NCBI RefSeq assembly: GCF_024622195.1
Contig: NZ_JANKBI010000008.1
Coordinates: 150,180-214,179 of the forward strand
Direction: 5' to 3'
DNA: 64,000 bases
Source of the DNA: Murimonas intestini
GTDB taxonomy: Bacteria > Bacillota > Clostridia > Lachnospirales > Lachnospiraceae
Shown here piece by piece: positions 1 through 9,340 of the stretch. The notes beneath the pieces were generated by a model, which had not been told where the DNA came from, made no database searches, and was given only the letters and a program-made list of their open reading frames with translations. The position numbers and the translations under genes were made by a program. The first letter of the stretch is position 1, and every line of letters begins with the position of its first letter.

Positions 1-570
1 CTTTCCTGTAAAAAAGTCAGGCGGTGTGGCATCCGTATTCCATGTCTTTCCGCAGTCATCTGATGTCACGATCCACCCGTGCAGGTTTTTCTGCCTGTTG
101 AATCTGGGGCAGTCTCCATAATTATGGATCTCAACTGACATAAAAAGTTTCCCTCCTATGTCCAGCAGCCCCGCAGGCTTGATTCCCTCTGCGCTTTTAT
201 CAAGGGCATATTCCCTGTACTTTACCGGTTCCGGATTCTGCACATCCAGGGTCCAGTCACCCGTATTTGTGAGCTTCCCGAAGTCAAGTGAATCTGTCCT
301 GGCTCCGAATGCTCCTGATGATGATATCTTCCAGAAATTCATAGGCACGCCTTTGTTATCTCCGGCAGCCCCGTAAAGGCAGCCGTCCTCTGCCCAGGTG
401 ACAGGCCACATATCTCCCTCGCCGCAGTGATACCTGACCCTGTCAAATTTTACTCCTGTAATATAATCTGATCCGGGGAACGGCGGCTCTGCCCGGGGAT
501 ACTTTATATATCCAAAATCCTCCCCCTCCAGCCCTGTACACTTCTTTATCTCTCTGTATCCTTCTCCCAT
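1..570 (-). CDS. Beta-propeller (BNR/DUF4185-like) protein, 3' end off window
   Basis: The first 190 residues of a protein whose C-terminus runs off the left edge. A run with W-P-V-T-W-A-E-D-G near residues 55-63 and an Asp-box (S-D-D-C-G-K-T-W, about residues 170-177) resemble beta-propeller proteins of the BNR or DUF4185 type, which are often glycoside-active or glycan-binding. There is no signal peptide, so the product should be cytoplasmic. It starts 12 bases after the upstream permease stop, with a weak GGGGAG ribosome site, and is the last visible gene of the first sugar operon. The fold is inferred from the Asp-box and repeat character. The enzymatic activity is unknown, and an assignment to sialidase or another exo-glycosidase would be a guess. 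Confidence 0.6.
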   Translation of the reverse strand, partial: MGEGYREIKKCTGLEGEDFGYIKYPRAEPPFPGSDYITGVKFDRVRYHCGEGDMWPVTWAEDGCLYGAAGDNKGVPMNFWKISSSGAFGARTDSLDFGKLTNTGDWTLDVQNPEPVKYREYALDKSAEGIKPAGLLDIGGKLFMSVEIHNYGDCPRFNRQKNLHGWIVTSDDCGKTWNTDATPPDFFTGK

Positions 571-581
571 AAATTTCTCCC

Positions 582-1421
582 CTATCCTTTCACTGCGCCG
601 GCCATTACGCCGCCTATGATATACTTCTGCATGAGCAGGTAAAGTATAATGATCGGGATCATTGCCATTACAAAGGCTGCAAACGCCATATTTAATTCAA
701 TATTATATTCTCCAAAGAAAAAGTATTGTGTCAGCGGTATGGTCCTGACCTCCGGCCTCTGGGCTATGATCAGGGATGTTGTAAAGTCATTCCACACAGT
801 CAGCGCGTTCAGCACAAGCGTTGAGGATATGATTGGCTTCATGAGCGGGAATACGATCTTCCAGAAGGTATAGAACTTGCCTGCGCCGTCAATGTAGGCC
901 GCTTCCTCCATCTCCACAGGTATTGTCCTGATAAATCCCACATACACAAAGATATTATATGCTGTCTGAAATCCGCTGATGGTCAGGATCAGGCCGATCC
1001 TCGTATTCAGCAGCCCCATATTCTTCAGCTGTACATAGAGCGGCATCATCACTACCTGGAAAGGAAGCATGATAGCTGCCAGGAAAAAGTAGTACATTCC
1101 CGAATACAGCCTGGACTTTAAATTTCTGGCGATCACATATGCTGCCATAGTACATACCACCATGAGAATGAGCACACAGGCAGCTGTCACTATCACGCTG
1201 TTCTTCGCGGCGCTAAAAAAATTTGAGACTCTGACAGCTTCTGTGAAGTTCTCCCAGTATATCCCTGTGGGGAATGCCAGCCCTGTTTTGATAGTTTCCT
1301 CAGGAGATTTTACCGCATATACGATGGAAATATAAAATGGTGCAATAAAAAACATGATAACAGTTAACTTTAAAAGAAAAAATATGACAGGCTTGGGGCC
1401 TGTTATTTTACGCTTTGTCAT
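582..1421 (-). CDS. Carbohydrate ABC transporter permease, MalG/CUT1 type
   Basis: A 279-residue inner-membrane permease of a CUT1-family sugar importer. An N-terminal membrane segment (about residues 12-36) and further segments are visible, and the cytoplasmic EAA loop that docks the ATPase reads E-A-A-Y-I-D-G-A-G near residue 173. The C-terminus ends in the G-A-V-K-G tail typical of MalG-like subunits. Its start overlaps the stop of the upstream permease by four bases (ATGA), indicating translational coupling. No ATPase is encoded in the operon; CUT1 systems in Firmicutes commonly share one MsmX-type ATPase encoded elsewhere. The substrate is inferred only from neighbours: an oligosaccharide, possibly fucosylated. 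Confidence 0.93.
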   Translation of the reverse strand: MTKRKITGPKPVIFFLLKLTVIMFFIAPFYISIVYAVKSPEETIKTGLAFPTGIYWENFTEAVRVSNFFSAAKNSVIVTAACVLILMVVCTMAAYVIARNLKSRLYSGMYYFFLAAIMLPFQVVMMPLYVQLKNMGLLNTRIGLILTISGFQTAYNIFVYVGFIRTIPVEMEEAAYIDGAGKFYTFWKIVFPLMKPIISSTLVLNALTVWNDFTTSLIIAQRPEVRTIPLTQYFFFGEYNIELNMAFAAFVMAMIPIIILYLLMQKYIIGGVMAGAVKG

Positions 1422-2272
1422 AGATCCACCTCCCGCCTTCTGAGGAAGAATGTCACAATGCCTGTTATGACCACAATGGCCGCCATCATGACAATAGCTG
1501 CCGCCTGTCCGTAACCGGCTTTATTATATGGGAAGGTGTAATTATAGACATACAGTGCAAACGTCTCTGATGCCCGCCCGGGGCCCCCATGGGTCACTGT
1601 CATTGCATAGTCAAATACTTTCAGGCCCCACCCCAGGAATAAGGTGATATTAATGGTCATGGCCGGAGCTATCATGGGAAGGGTCACATACCGGAATTTA
1701 GTAAAAGGCCCGGCCCCGTCAATCTCTGCCGCCTCGTAGTATGTATCTGAGATGGCATTCAGGCCCGCCAGATAGATCAGCATGGCATACCCTATATCAC
1801 GCCACATGCCCATTATGCAGATACCCAGCATAACTGTCTTCTTATTGCCCAGAAGGCTCTTGATGCCCAGCAGCTCATAAAATACATCGCTGTAGATATA
1901 GGACCAGATAAACCCTGTCAGAACAAGGCTGATAATAAAGGGCATGAAGACAAATGTCCTGAAAATACGGTTTACCCTGGTATTTTTCTTTAATGCCATA
2001 GCCAGCAGGAGTCCGAACAGATTGTTCCCGATCACTGTCACAGCTGTAAAAAATAAAGAATTCTTAATTGGTTCTCCAATCGTAGGGTCTTTAAATATCT
2101 TCAGGTAATTCTTCATCCCCACAAAATTATATACTTCCGAAAAACCGTCCCAGTCTGTAAAGGAAATCTTCGCCCCGCTGATAAAGGGCAGGACCACCAT
2201 GGTGCCGAACAGCAGCAGTGCGGGCAGAAGAAATGCCAGATTGGTCAGTCTCTTTTTCAATTTTATTGTCAT
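1418..2272 (-). CDS. Carbohydrate ABC transporter permease, MalF/CUT1 type
   Basis: The partner permease (about 284 residues) of the importer. The start is placed at the ATG at 2272, preceded by AGGAG, rather than at an in-frame ATG 54 bases upstream that lacks a ribosome site and would add a charged, non-membrane extension. The EAA loop reads E-A-A-E-I-D-G-A-G. The C-terminus is a run of basic residues after the last membrane span. It overlaps the following permease by four bases. It should form a heterodimer with that permease and accept substrate from the binding protein encoded just upstream. Confidence 0.93.
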   Translation of the reverse strand: MTIKLKKRLTNLAFLLPALLLFGTMVVLPFISGAKISFTDWDGFSEVYNFVGMKNYLKIFKDPTIGEPIKNSLFFTAVTVIGNNLFGLLLAMALKKNTRVNRIFRTFVFMPFIISLVLTGFIWSYIYSDVFYELLGIKSLLGNKKTVMLGICIMGMWRDIGYAMLIYLAGLNAISDTYYEAAEIDGAGPFTKFRYVTLPMIAPAMTINITLFLGWGLKVFDYAMTVTHGGPGRASETFALYVYNYTFPYNKAGYGQAAAIVMMAAIVVITGIVTFFLRRREVDL

Positions 2273-2294
2273 GGCTGCACTCCTCTTAAACCGA

Positions 2295-2326
2295 ATGCCG
2301 CAAGGGTATATGAACCGCTGCGGCAT
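2295..2326 (-). terminator. Stem-loop between binding-protein and permease genes
   Basis: ATGCCGCA pairs with TGCGGCAT around a 16-nt loop in the gap between the binding-protein stop and the permease start. No strong T-run follows on the minus strand. It is better read as an mRNA-stabilising or partial-attenuation hairpin than as a full terminator. Equivalent hairpins lie at the same place in the other importer operons of this window. Confidence 0.55.
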
Positions 2327-2367
2327 CCTTCTCTTTTACGGGCAGTGTAATTTGCCCTGGTTACATA

Positions 2368-3618
2368 TTAATCGATCGCTGCAAACTGCTCGTCCAGCTT
2401 TTCGATATATTCATCCACATTTCTCTCCTCGTCTGCGGCAAATTCTTCCTGCCATGTCCTGAATGTAGAGTTCTGCTGCCCTACGAAGATCTCTCTGCTT
2501 TCATAGTTATAATAATTTCCTTCTTCAATAATGCTGACCCAGTCTTTAATAAGCGGAGACATATCTGCTGTGTCATCGCCTGCCTGGAACGGCACGAAGG
2601 CTGCATACTTACTCATGATGGCCACACCTTCATCAGAGGTCAGGAACTCAATAAAATGGATGGCTTCTTCTTTATGTTCAGATGCGCTTGTCACCATATA
2701 GCAGCCTGCAGGAGCGATTCCCAGAACAGCATTGCCTTCTGTATTTCCCGGAAGTGCAAAGAATCCAATCTCATTGTCAGCGCCGGCGTTGATAAACTCT
2801 GTAACGTCCCATGTACCGCCGATGAACATCCCGGCTTTTCCATTGATCAGCATTGCCCTTGCCTTTGCAGCGTCTGTTCCGAACTCATCGCCGCTCTCAA
2901 AAGAAAGCCTCTCAGCTGTACGCTCCATCACTTCCTTAAATCCCGGATAATCAGCAAATTTCTTTTCCCCAACAGCTATCTTTTCAAAGAAATCAGGGTT
3001 TTCCTCCAGGAATGTTCCATACAGGTCAGCCTGGATCTCACACTGTGCCGGCCAGCCATCCTGGAATCCTCTTGCAAATGCATAGATGCCTGTATCCTGG
3101 ATCTTCTGGGCTGCAGCCATCATCTCCTCATGAGTCTTGGGGATCTCAATTCCATTATCCTCAAATACCTTCTTGTTGTAGAAGACACCCATGCCGTCAC
3201 CGCTGTACGGCACTGAATATACCTTTCCGTCAATCTTCATGGACTCGATCAGGTCAGGATCAAAATCCTTCAGGAATTCCTGATCTGTGATATCCTGGAT
3301 ATGGCCTGCATTTATAAGCTCTATATATCTTTTAGGGGTACCCAGGATCACGTCAGGCGCATCGCCGCCGGCCAGCTTCGTCTTGAGCATATTGTCATAC
3401 TGGCTGTTGTCCAGGCCCTGAAGCTCATACTTGACGCCCGGATACTTCTCCTCCAGGGCTTTGCAGACTTCCTCCATACCGTCTCTGGATGACTGCTCCT
3501 CAATGTGGTGGAAAATAGTTACAGTAACCTCCTCACCCTCGCTGGCCTGCACGCTTGTGCCTCCCAGAAGTCCTGCAGCCATTGCCGCTGATAACATAAC
3601 TGCCATTTTTTTCTTCAT
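2368..3618 (-). CDS. Extracellular sugar-binding protein (SBP_bac_1)
   Basis: A 416-residue family 1 solute-binding protein for the adjacent permeases. The start is at the ATG at 3618 behind AAAGGAGG; an in-frame ATG 54 bases upstream would put a charged stretch ahead of the signal peptide. The signal peptide is M-K-K-K followed by a hydrophobic core. Where most Firmicute sugar-binding proteins carry a lipobox L-A-G-C, this one reads L-L-G-G, so no cysteine is available for lipid anchoring; cleavage after V-Q-A by signal peptidase I is the likely alternative. The mature part has the usual bilobal pattern with a V-I-L-G hinge strand near residue 108. The ligand is unknown. Confidence 0.9.
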   Translation of the reverse strand: MKKKMAVMLSAAMAAGLLGGTSVQASEGEEVTVTIFHHIEEQSSRDGMEEVCKALEEKYPGVKYELQGLDNSQYDNMLKTKLAGGDAPDVILGTPKRYIELINAGHIQDITDQEFLKDFDPDLIESMKIDGKVYSVPYSGDGMGVFYNKKVFEDNGIEIPKTHEEMMAAAQKIQDTGIYAFARGFQDGWPAQCEIQADLYGTFLEENPDFFEKIAVGEKKFADYPGFKEVMERTAERLSFESGDEFGTDAAKARAMLINGKAGMFIGGTWDVTEFINAGADNEIGFFALPGNTEGNAVLGIAPAGCYMVTSASEHKEEAIHFIEFLTSDEGVAIMSKYAAFVPFQAGDDTADMSPLIKDWVSIIEEGNYYNYESREIFVGQQNSTFRTWQEEFAADEERNVDEYIEKLDEQFAAID

Positions 3619-3719
3619 ATATCCGTCCTCCTTTATTTTATGTTTAGATTGTACTTCTTTAAGTTCATACAAACTATTATAATTTTTTGACTTTCTATTA
3701 GATATTTTAACTCAAATTT

Positions 3720-5777
3720 CTAATCCCGGAACCTGATCTCAACTGCCTGATATCCTTCCAGCCTGGGCAGGGTAAACTCCACGCTCCCATCCCCTGCTCT
3801 GATATCCAGGGGCTTTCCTTCGGGAACCAGAACTGCGGATTCTGCCTCTTTGTCCAGATTCAGTTTAATATGAAGGTCACTGATCGGTATCACATCCTCT
3901 ACTGTGTGCAGGTCCTCAGCAATCTTCTCAGGAATATAATGCAGCAGATGCAGGATATAACGTTTCTTCTCCTCCTGGACATTTAAGGATGCAAACAAAG
4001 TAGAAGGCCCGTCATGCACGACCATCTTCTTTCCCAACAGCTCCATGACAGCATCGTTCATCATTTCCAGGCACCATCTGGGCGCCCTGGCGTTATATAT
4101 AGCAAATACCGGGCTGGCAAAATAGATCACATTTCCCCTGCGGATAATGGCAGGATCTGACAGCCTGTGTGTGGACGGCGCCTGCCTGTGGGAAGAGAAG
4201 TGTTCAAAGCTCCTGTAAAAATACGGAGGCACAAATCGTGCCATCACCTGGACATCCCCCGCGGTCCTGGCCACCTCAACTCCCTTTGCATACATGACAT
4301 GCTCCGTTTTAGGAAGTCTTTTCCCTATCACCTCCCCGGGCATTATATATTCCGCATAGTCATTTGAATTTGTTATGATCCCTCTTGCCAGACCGCCTTC
4401 AGAGGTCCGAAGGGGCGCCCTCAGAGCCTCAATTCCAGTCTCCCTGCAGAGCATATACCTTTCCCCGTCTTCTGCAAAACCTGACTCAAATGTAATGATC
4501 ATCCTGCCTCCTGATTCCAGATAGCTGTCCAGCTTTTTCTTCAGCCTTTCATCCACAGGAATATTGTCCGGCAGGATCAGAAGGGGATAGCGCTCAAAAT
4601 CAGCCTGAGAATCAATGATATCAAACTGCAGGGCCAGCTTGTCAAACATATTTTCCAGTCCCATGAGGCTGGCATTTAAGTGCCCCCTGTCTCCCCCATG
4701 GAATTCCTCAGGTGTCAGCACAGCGGCTTCCGTGACCTGTACTGCGTCATCGCACCAGGGCTCAAGCGCTTCTACCCTTTCATATACTTTTCCGATCTTC
4801 TCGTAGAGAGGCTCCAGCAGCTTCCCGTCCGCCTCCATCTGGTCTCCCACAAGGCACTTGCAGCCCATTGCCAGCATCCTGAAGCATTCGTATTCCAGCG
4901 CTTCCTGTGTCTTAAAGGAATGAAGGTCCCCCCACTCCACGTGAAAGCCCCCTGTGTGGGATACACAGTCCAGCCCCAGTGTTCTGGCATAGCGCATAGT
5001 AACAGGAAAATGCACATACCCCCAGCCCCCCGGAATGGATTCCAGCTCCAGATGTGTATATGCATCCAGGACAGGGCGCTGCTTTACTCCTATATGGCTT
5101 GTATTATAAAAGATGCTGACATCTTTCCTGAAGCTTCTGATAAACTCACTTATCTCAAACTTAAAGTCATCTATCATTTTCTGGCCATATGCCAGGCGTC
5201 TGGCGGGATCTTTCACATCTATCCCAGCCCTCTCCATCTCCCGCCTGCACACATGGCATGAGCAGTCACGGGGATACAGGATATCCAGAAAAATGCCGTC
5301 CACGTCCAGCTCCTCCAGCAGTTCAGCGATATGCTCTTTTAAAAACTCCTTATATCCTGTATTGACGCAGAGAGTCTGGTAAAAACCTGCCTCATAAGGC
5401 TCCTGCCCTATCTGCATCCCATGCTCATCCATAGCCAGCCACTCTGGATGCTCCATGGCAGTATAATAATCCCACTGTACTGTTGTATAGACTGGCACCT
5501 TGATCCCCACCCTGTGGCATTCCTCAATCATCTCTTTTAGCATATTTTTATTTTCCAGGCCCGGATGCACTCTTTCAGGGAAACGCTTAGAGTCATAGTA
5601 CAGCATCCCGTGATGGCATCTGGCAAAGCATGTCACGGAATCCACATGTGCTTTTTTCAGGACAGATGCAAACTCCCTGGCGTCAAATTCCTTTCCTACT
5701 CCGGGTATCAGCGGGCTTGTATGGAAATCCAGGTGGATCTGCCTGCCGCGCAGTTTCAGACTGTTTTTTTCTCTCAT
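3720..5777 (-). CDS. Putative alpha-L-fucosidase, GHL6/GH151-like with trimerisation domain
   Basis: A 685-residue cytoplasmic glycosidase-like protein. The N-terminal half has a TIM-barrel character with G-R-Q-I-H-L-D-F-H-T, F-A-R-C-H-H-G, and D-G-I-F-L-D-I at strand ends. The middle (about 380-560) resembles the beta-galactosidase trimerisation domain and ends in a beta-rich tail. This arrangement matches proteins annotated GHL6, some of which were characterised as GH151 alpha-L-fucosidases; that assignment is from memory of the family and not verified here. The start at 5777 has GGAGGAGG upstream. It is the first gene after the two-component system, separated from it by a terminator-like hairpin, and precedes the importer genes. 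A beta-galactosidase-like activity is the alternative. Confidence 0.65.
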   Translation of the reverse strand: MREKNSLKLRGRQIHLDFHTSPLIPGVGKEFDAREFASVLKKAHVDSVTCFARCHHGMLYYDSKRFPERVHPGLENKNMLKEMIEECHRVGIKVPVYTTVQWDYYTAMEHPEWLAMDEHGMQIGQEPYEAGFYQTLCVNTGYKEFLKEHIAELLEELDVDGIFLDILYPRDCSCHVCRREMERAGIDVKDPARRLAYGQKMIDDFKFEISEFIRSFRKDVSIFYNTSHIGVKQRPVLDAYTHLELESIPGGWGYVHFPVTMRYARTLGLDCVSHTGGFHVEWGDLHSFKTQEALEYECFRMLAMGCKCLVGDQMEADGKLLEPLYEKIGKVYERVEALEPWCDDAVQVTEAAVLTPEEFHGGDRGHLNASLMGLENMFDKLALQFDIIDSQADFERYPLLILPDNIPVDERLKKKLDSYLESGGRMIITFESGFAEDGERYMLCRETGIEALRAPLRTSEGGLARGIITNSNDYAEYIMPGEVIGKRLPKTEHVMYAKGVEVARTAGDVQVMARFVPPYFYRSFEHFSSHRQAPSTHRLSDPAIIRRGNVIYFASPVFAIYNARAPRWCLEMMNDAVMELLGKKMVVHDGPSTLFASLNVQEEKKRYILHLLHYIPEKIAEDLHTVEDVIPISDLHIKLNLDKEAESAVLVPEGKPLDIRAGDGSVEFTLPRLEGYQAVEIRFRD

Positions 5778-5803
5778 TTTTTCCTCCTCCAAATTTAAAA
5801 AGC

Positions 5804-5827
5804 CACAAACCACTTTTCTGGTTTGTG
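5804..5827 (-). terminator. Rho-independent terminator after the response-regulator gene
   Basis: CACAAACCA pairs perfectly with TGGTTTGTG around a 6-nt loop; on the minus strand it is followed by GCTTTTTAAATTT. It lies 70 bases past the regulator stop and only about 27 bases before the glycosidase start codon, so it may act either as the end of the two-component operon or as an attenuator that limits read-through into the glycosidase and transporter genes. Confidence 0.75.
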
Positions 5828-5894
5828 ACTATTTTACAGGAAATCCCCTGTTCCCATCTATATATATAATTTTACTAAATATTAGTTATTTTGC

Positions 5895-7499
5895 CTACCT
5901 TGCCTTTTTCTTATATTCTGTGGGGGATACGCCTTCCACCTTCTTAAATACCTGGTAAAAATAAGAATAGTCTTTATAGCCCACCATTCCCCCCACCACT
6001 GTAGCCTTGCTGCCGTCCTCCAGCAGCTGCTTTGCCTTTTCCAGACGAACAGAAGTCAGTATATCGATAAAATTCATCCCTGTCTCTTTTTTCAGCAGCC
6101 TGCTCAGATAAGAAGAATTAACATTTAGGGCCTCCGCCGCTGAGGTAAGTGACAGCTCTGTATCAGAATAGCGCTCCCTGATATAGACTACCGCTTCACC
6201 GGCAATGGGGTTTTCATACTCTTTCTCCTCCCGGCTGGTCCTTTGCAGCCTCCGGGCCAGCTCCAGCAGATACTTCCTTGTCTGCCCCATATCCTCCAGC
6301 TTATTGATCTCACTCAGGATATCATTAATATTTTTCTTTCTCTCATTCCCCGGAAGCCTGCCCAGATAGTATTTCCTGTACATGGTTATGCATATCTCAC
6401 TTAAAAAACACTTTATCCTGAACTCATTCCCGCAGGTGATCTGCTCCAGCTTTTCCAGCAGCTTCTCCACCTCCCGGTCAATATCCTCACTCTCCCCATG
6501 AGCAATGATCCTGTGGAAATTTTCGATATCCTTAAAGGCCGCATCTCCCTCCCCGGCCGCTGCGGTGTTATAATAGCGGCAGAAGAGCACCTGTTCCCTG
6601 GCAGAAAAAAAGTTTTCCTCCAGTATATCCAGAGCCTGATCCCTCATCTCCTTCAGATTTCCCAGTCCTTCTGAAAGGCTGCTCACAGAGAAGCATACAG
6701 AGGTGCCGCACTCCTTTTCCACTATCCCTGCCAGTTCCCTGAGCCTGTTCTTCATCCGTATATCTATCATGGAAGCACTGTCCTGCTTATCAGGAAGAAA
6801 AAGAAGCTCTATCTCCCTGCCGGAGCGCTGCTCTATACAGATACATTCCCAGGATCTTCTGCTTATGACCTCCACGATCCTTTCCAGCGCCTTCTTTCCG
6901 CACTCTTCATCAAGTGTGCGGAGCCGGCCGGCCACATAGATGCACCGTTTGTCCGCACATCCCAGAATATCTTCATACCTCTGGCCTTCCGCCCTGTGCC
7001 CCTGGGCCAGGTCCTTAAGCGCCTGTACCCTCATGACCCTGTCTGCATCCTCGATCCGCTCTTTATAATGGATATTCTCTTCCACAAGCTGTTCCTGGAA
7101 GATGCGCAGCTTTTTCTCTTTTTTGATCTCTCCGATGGCACGCTCCAGTATTTTTATGAGCTCCCCGTCCTGTATTGGTTTCAGCACAAGGTCAAAGACC
7201 CCCAGCTTGACAGCTTTCTGGGCATACTGGAAGTCATTATATCCTGTGATCAGGATGACCTTTGTCTCTATCTTCCGGTTCTTCAGATACTCCGTGACCT
7301 CAAGGCCGTCCATACCCGGCATTTTAATATCTGTCAGTATGATATCAGGGCGGTATTTTAATATGGCCTCTTTCTCTTCTATCCCATCCTCCGCCTCTGC
7401 TGCGACTACGCAGTCCAGCCGGCTCCATGGTATGGTCTTCTTCAGGGCCTCCCGTATCAGATTGTTATCATCAGCTATGACTACTTTATACATCTTCAT
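5895..7499 (-). CDS. AraC-type response regulator (YesN-like)
   Basis: A 534-residue regulator. The receiver domain (about 1-125) has the acidic pocket D-D and phosphoacceptor D57 in I-I-L-T-D-I-K-M-P-G, with the conserved lysine in L-K-P-I. A middle region of about 250 residues follows with no recognised catalytic motif. The C-terminal AraC domain (about 430-530) contains two helix-turn-helix motifs, with S-Y-F-Y-Q-V-F-K-K in the second. The start codon lies inside the kinase gene (14-base overlap), so the two are co-translated. It should activate the adjacent sugar operon when phosphorylated. Confidence 0.93.
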   Translation of the reverse strand: MKMYKVVIADDNNLIREALKKTIPWSRLDCVVAAEAEDGIEEKEAILKYRPDIILTDIKMPGMDGLEVTEYLKNRKIETKVILITGYNDFQYAQKAVKLGVFDLVLKPIQDGELIKILERAIGEIKKEKKLRIFQEQLVEENIHYKERIEDADRVMRVQALKDLAQGHRAEGQRYEDILGCADKRCIYVAGRLRTLDEECGKKALERIVEVISRRSWECICIEQRSGREIELLFLPDKQDSASMIDIRMKNRLRELAGIVEKECGTSVCFSVSSLSEGLGNLKEMRDQALDILEENFFSAREQVLFCRYYNTAAAGEGDAAFKDIENFHRIIAHGESEDIDREVEKLLEKLEQITCGNEFRIKCFLSEICITMYRKYYLGRLPGNERKKNINDILSEINKLEDMGQTRKYLLELARRLQRTSREEKEYENPIAGEAVVYIRERYSDTELSLTSAAEALNVNSSYLSRLLKKETGMNFIDILTSVRLEKAKQLLEDGSKATVVGGMVGYKDYSYFYQVFKKVEGVSPTEYKKKAR

Positions 7500-9288
7500 C
7501 CCCCTCGAATATAATCGGAAGCTTCACTAAAATGGTAGTTCCTTCCTCCTCACGGCTCTCCACCATGATACCATACTCTTCACCATACAGGATCTGGAGC
7601 CTCTTATGAACCGTCCATATTCCCACATGGGAATGGCCCGATGTCTTTTCCTGCTCCACGATCATATTGTTTTCTAGCCTGTCAGGCCTGATACCCACAC
7701 CGTCGTCCCTGATATAGATACAGAGGTCTTTATTGCTGCATTTGATCTCTATCTCAATCCGTCCCTTTCCGCATTTCGGCTCCAGGCCGTGTACAATGGC
7801 GTTTTCCACCAGGGGCTGAAGTATCAGCTTGGGAACAATGGCATCCAGGAGTATTTCATCTGCATTTACCTCAAACTGCAGCCTGTCCCCGTGGACTATC
7901 TGCTGGATTCCCGCATAGTCCATCACATTTTCCAGCTCCTGTCCAAGAGTGATAAACCTGTTTTCCCTGCTTATGGTATCCCTGAGATAATTCCCCAGAA
8001 GCTGGATAGCACGCGCTATTTCCTCCTCCCCATCTATCTTTGCCATGCTGTTGATGCTCTCCAGGGTGTTGTAGAGAAAATGAGGATTTATCTTTGCCTG
8101 CAGTGAATCATACTCGGACTGCAGCGCTTTGATCTCCGCGTCTTTATTCTTCAGCTTTTCCTCTGCTATATCCTCCAGCAGGCACTGGATCTCGTCTGAC
8201 ATCTTGTTGAACTCAATAGAAAGCTCACCGATCTCATCACGTGTGTCCGGCTCAATACGGTTGGAGAAATCCCCCTTGGAAAAGCTCTGTATCTTCTGAA
8301 GGAGCAGCTTGATGTTCTTAGACATGGTGGATGAGAGGAGTCCGGACAGTATCACAGCCAGGACGATGGCCAGGGCTGAGGCATATAAAAACGGCCTGAA
8401 TATCTCCTTTGTATCAGACATCAGCCTCTCCTGATTGACTATGTTCATAATATACAGATTATCCTTCTGCGTCTTTTTGAGTGAGTAGATATATTTCTGG
8501 AACTGGTAATATATCTCCCTGTCTGACTCCTGTGACAGCTTTTCCTTTTTGATGACAGCCTCTGCAAACGCTCTGCTCTCATCATTAGTGGAGAGAAGCA
8601 CGTTCCCATCCTGGTCAAGCAGGACCAGCCCGTTTATCTTATTATCTGATATACCTGCATATATTTCTTCAAAAAATCTCTTATCCACGCCGAGAGTCAT
8701 GATCCCTGCCGTCTGCATGGTATTCCTGTCATATAATACGCGGCTGGCCAGGATCATCTTCTCATCATATGCATGCCATACAAGTCTGCCCCGCGCCTCA
8801 ACAGCCTGGTCATACGACACAAGCTCTGCCAGCTTTTCTGATGAAGGCGCCAGGTCCTCCAGCTCCCTCATATTTGTATAAAAGCAGCCATGACTGTCCT
8901 CCACGGACACCATTTTGACCTCTGTCCTGTAATTCATCAGGTTGTAGGCATAGCTCTCTATGTATTTCTTTCTGCTGTACTGCTTTTTAACTGAATCCTT
9001 CTTGGAATCATAGTCCAGGTATTCCGATATGGCAGAGTTCATATACTGGGCTGCCGCAAAATCGCCCAGATCATTTATATGGCTGCTCAGGTTCATACTC
9101 AGCTGGTTCATAAGCTTACTGGAATAGGTTTTAAAGGAGTCAACAGCCAGCTGGCCTGAAAACCTGTAAATGGATACTCCCAGCACGAGGAAGATCAGCA
9201 GGATTATGGTCAGATTCGAATATAGGATCTTATCACGTATCTTCAGGTTTAAAAATTTTTTCCAATATTTTTTCATATTTATCCGCAT
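7486..9288 (-). CDS. Sensor histidine kinase (YesM-like)
   Basis: A 600-residue membrane kinase. One membrane span at about 22-44, an extracellular sensing region of about 250 residues, a second span near 300-322, then a HAMP segment. The His_kinase domain carries the phosphorylated histidine in I-N-P-H-F-L-Y-N-T-L-E-S. The ATPase domain shows P-L-V-E-N-A-I-V-H-G and D-D-G-V-G-I. The N-terminal start could also be the ATG four codons in; neither has a strong ribosome site. The gene follows the ADP-ribosylglycohydrolase gene by 52 bases and overlaps its regulator gene downstream. The extracellular ligand is unknown; sugars are typical for this family. Confidence 0.93.
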   Translation of the reverse strand: MRINMKKYWKKFLNLKIRDKILYSNLTIILLIFLVLGVSIYRFSGQLAVDSFKTYSSKLMNQLSMNLSSHINDLGDFAAAQYMNSAISEYLDYDSKKDSVKKQYSRKKYIESYAYNLMNYRTEVKMVSVEDSHGCFYTNMRELEDLAPSSEKLAELVSYDQAVEARGRLVWHAYDEKMILASRVLYDRNTMQTAGIMTLGVDKRFFEEIYAGISDNKINGLVLLDQDGNVLLSTNDESRAFAEAVIKKEKLSQESDREIYYQFQKYIYSLKKTQKDNLYIMNIVNQERLMSDTKEIFRPFLYASALAIVLAVILSGLLSSTMSKNIKLLLQKIQSFSKGDFSNRIEPDTRDEIGELSIEFNKMSDEIQCLLEDIAEEKLKNKDAEIKALQSEYDSLQAKINPHFLYNTLESINSMAKIDGEEEIARAIQLLGNYLRDTISRENRFITLGQELENVMDYAGIQQIVHGDRLQFEVNADEILLDAIVPKLILQPLVENAIVHGLEPKCGKGRIEIEIKCSNKDLCIYIRDDGVGIRPDRLENNMIVEQEKTSGHSHVGIWTVHKRLQILYGEEYGIMVESREEEGTTILVKLPIIFEGDEDV

Positions 9289-9340
9289 TCAATATTAATG
9301 TACTTTATCGTGCACAGCACGCCCATCCGGAGGATTTGAA

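Noticed and set aside
2656..3216. A 186-codon plus-strand frame opposite the binding-protein gene
   Set aside because: It is antisense to a well-supported gene, cysteine- and histidine-rich, and matches nothing; third-position bias favours the minus strand.
5821..5895. Promoter between the response-regulator and GH151-like genes
   Set aside because: AT-rich boxes can be picked but none has a convincing -35/-10 pair; the terminator hairpin is the only clear signal.
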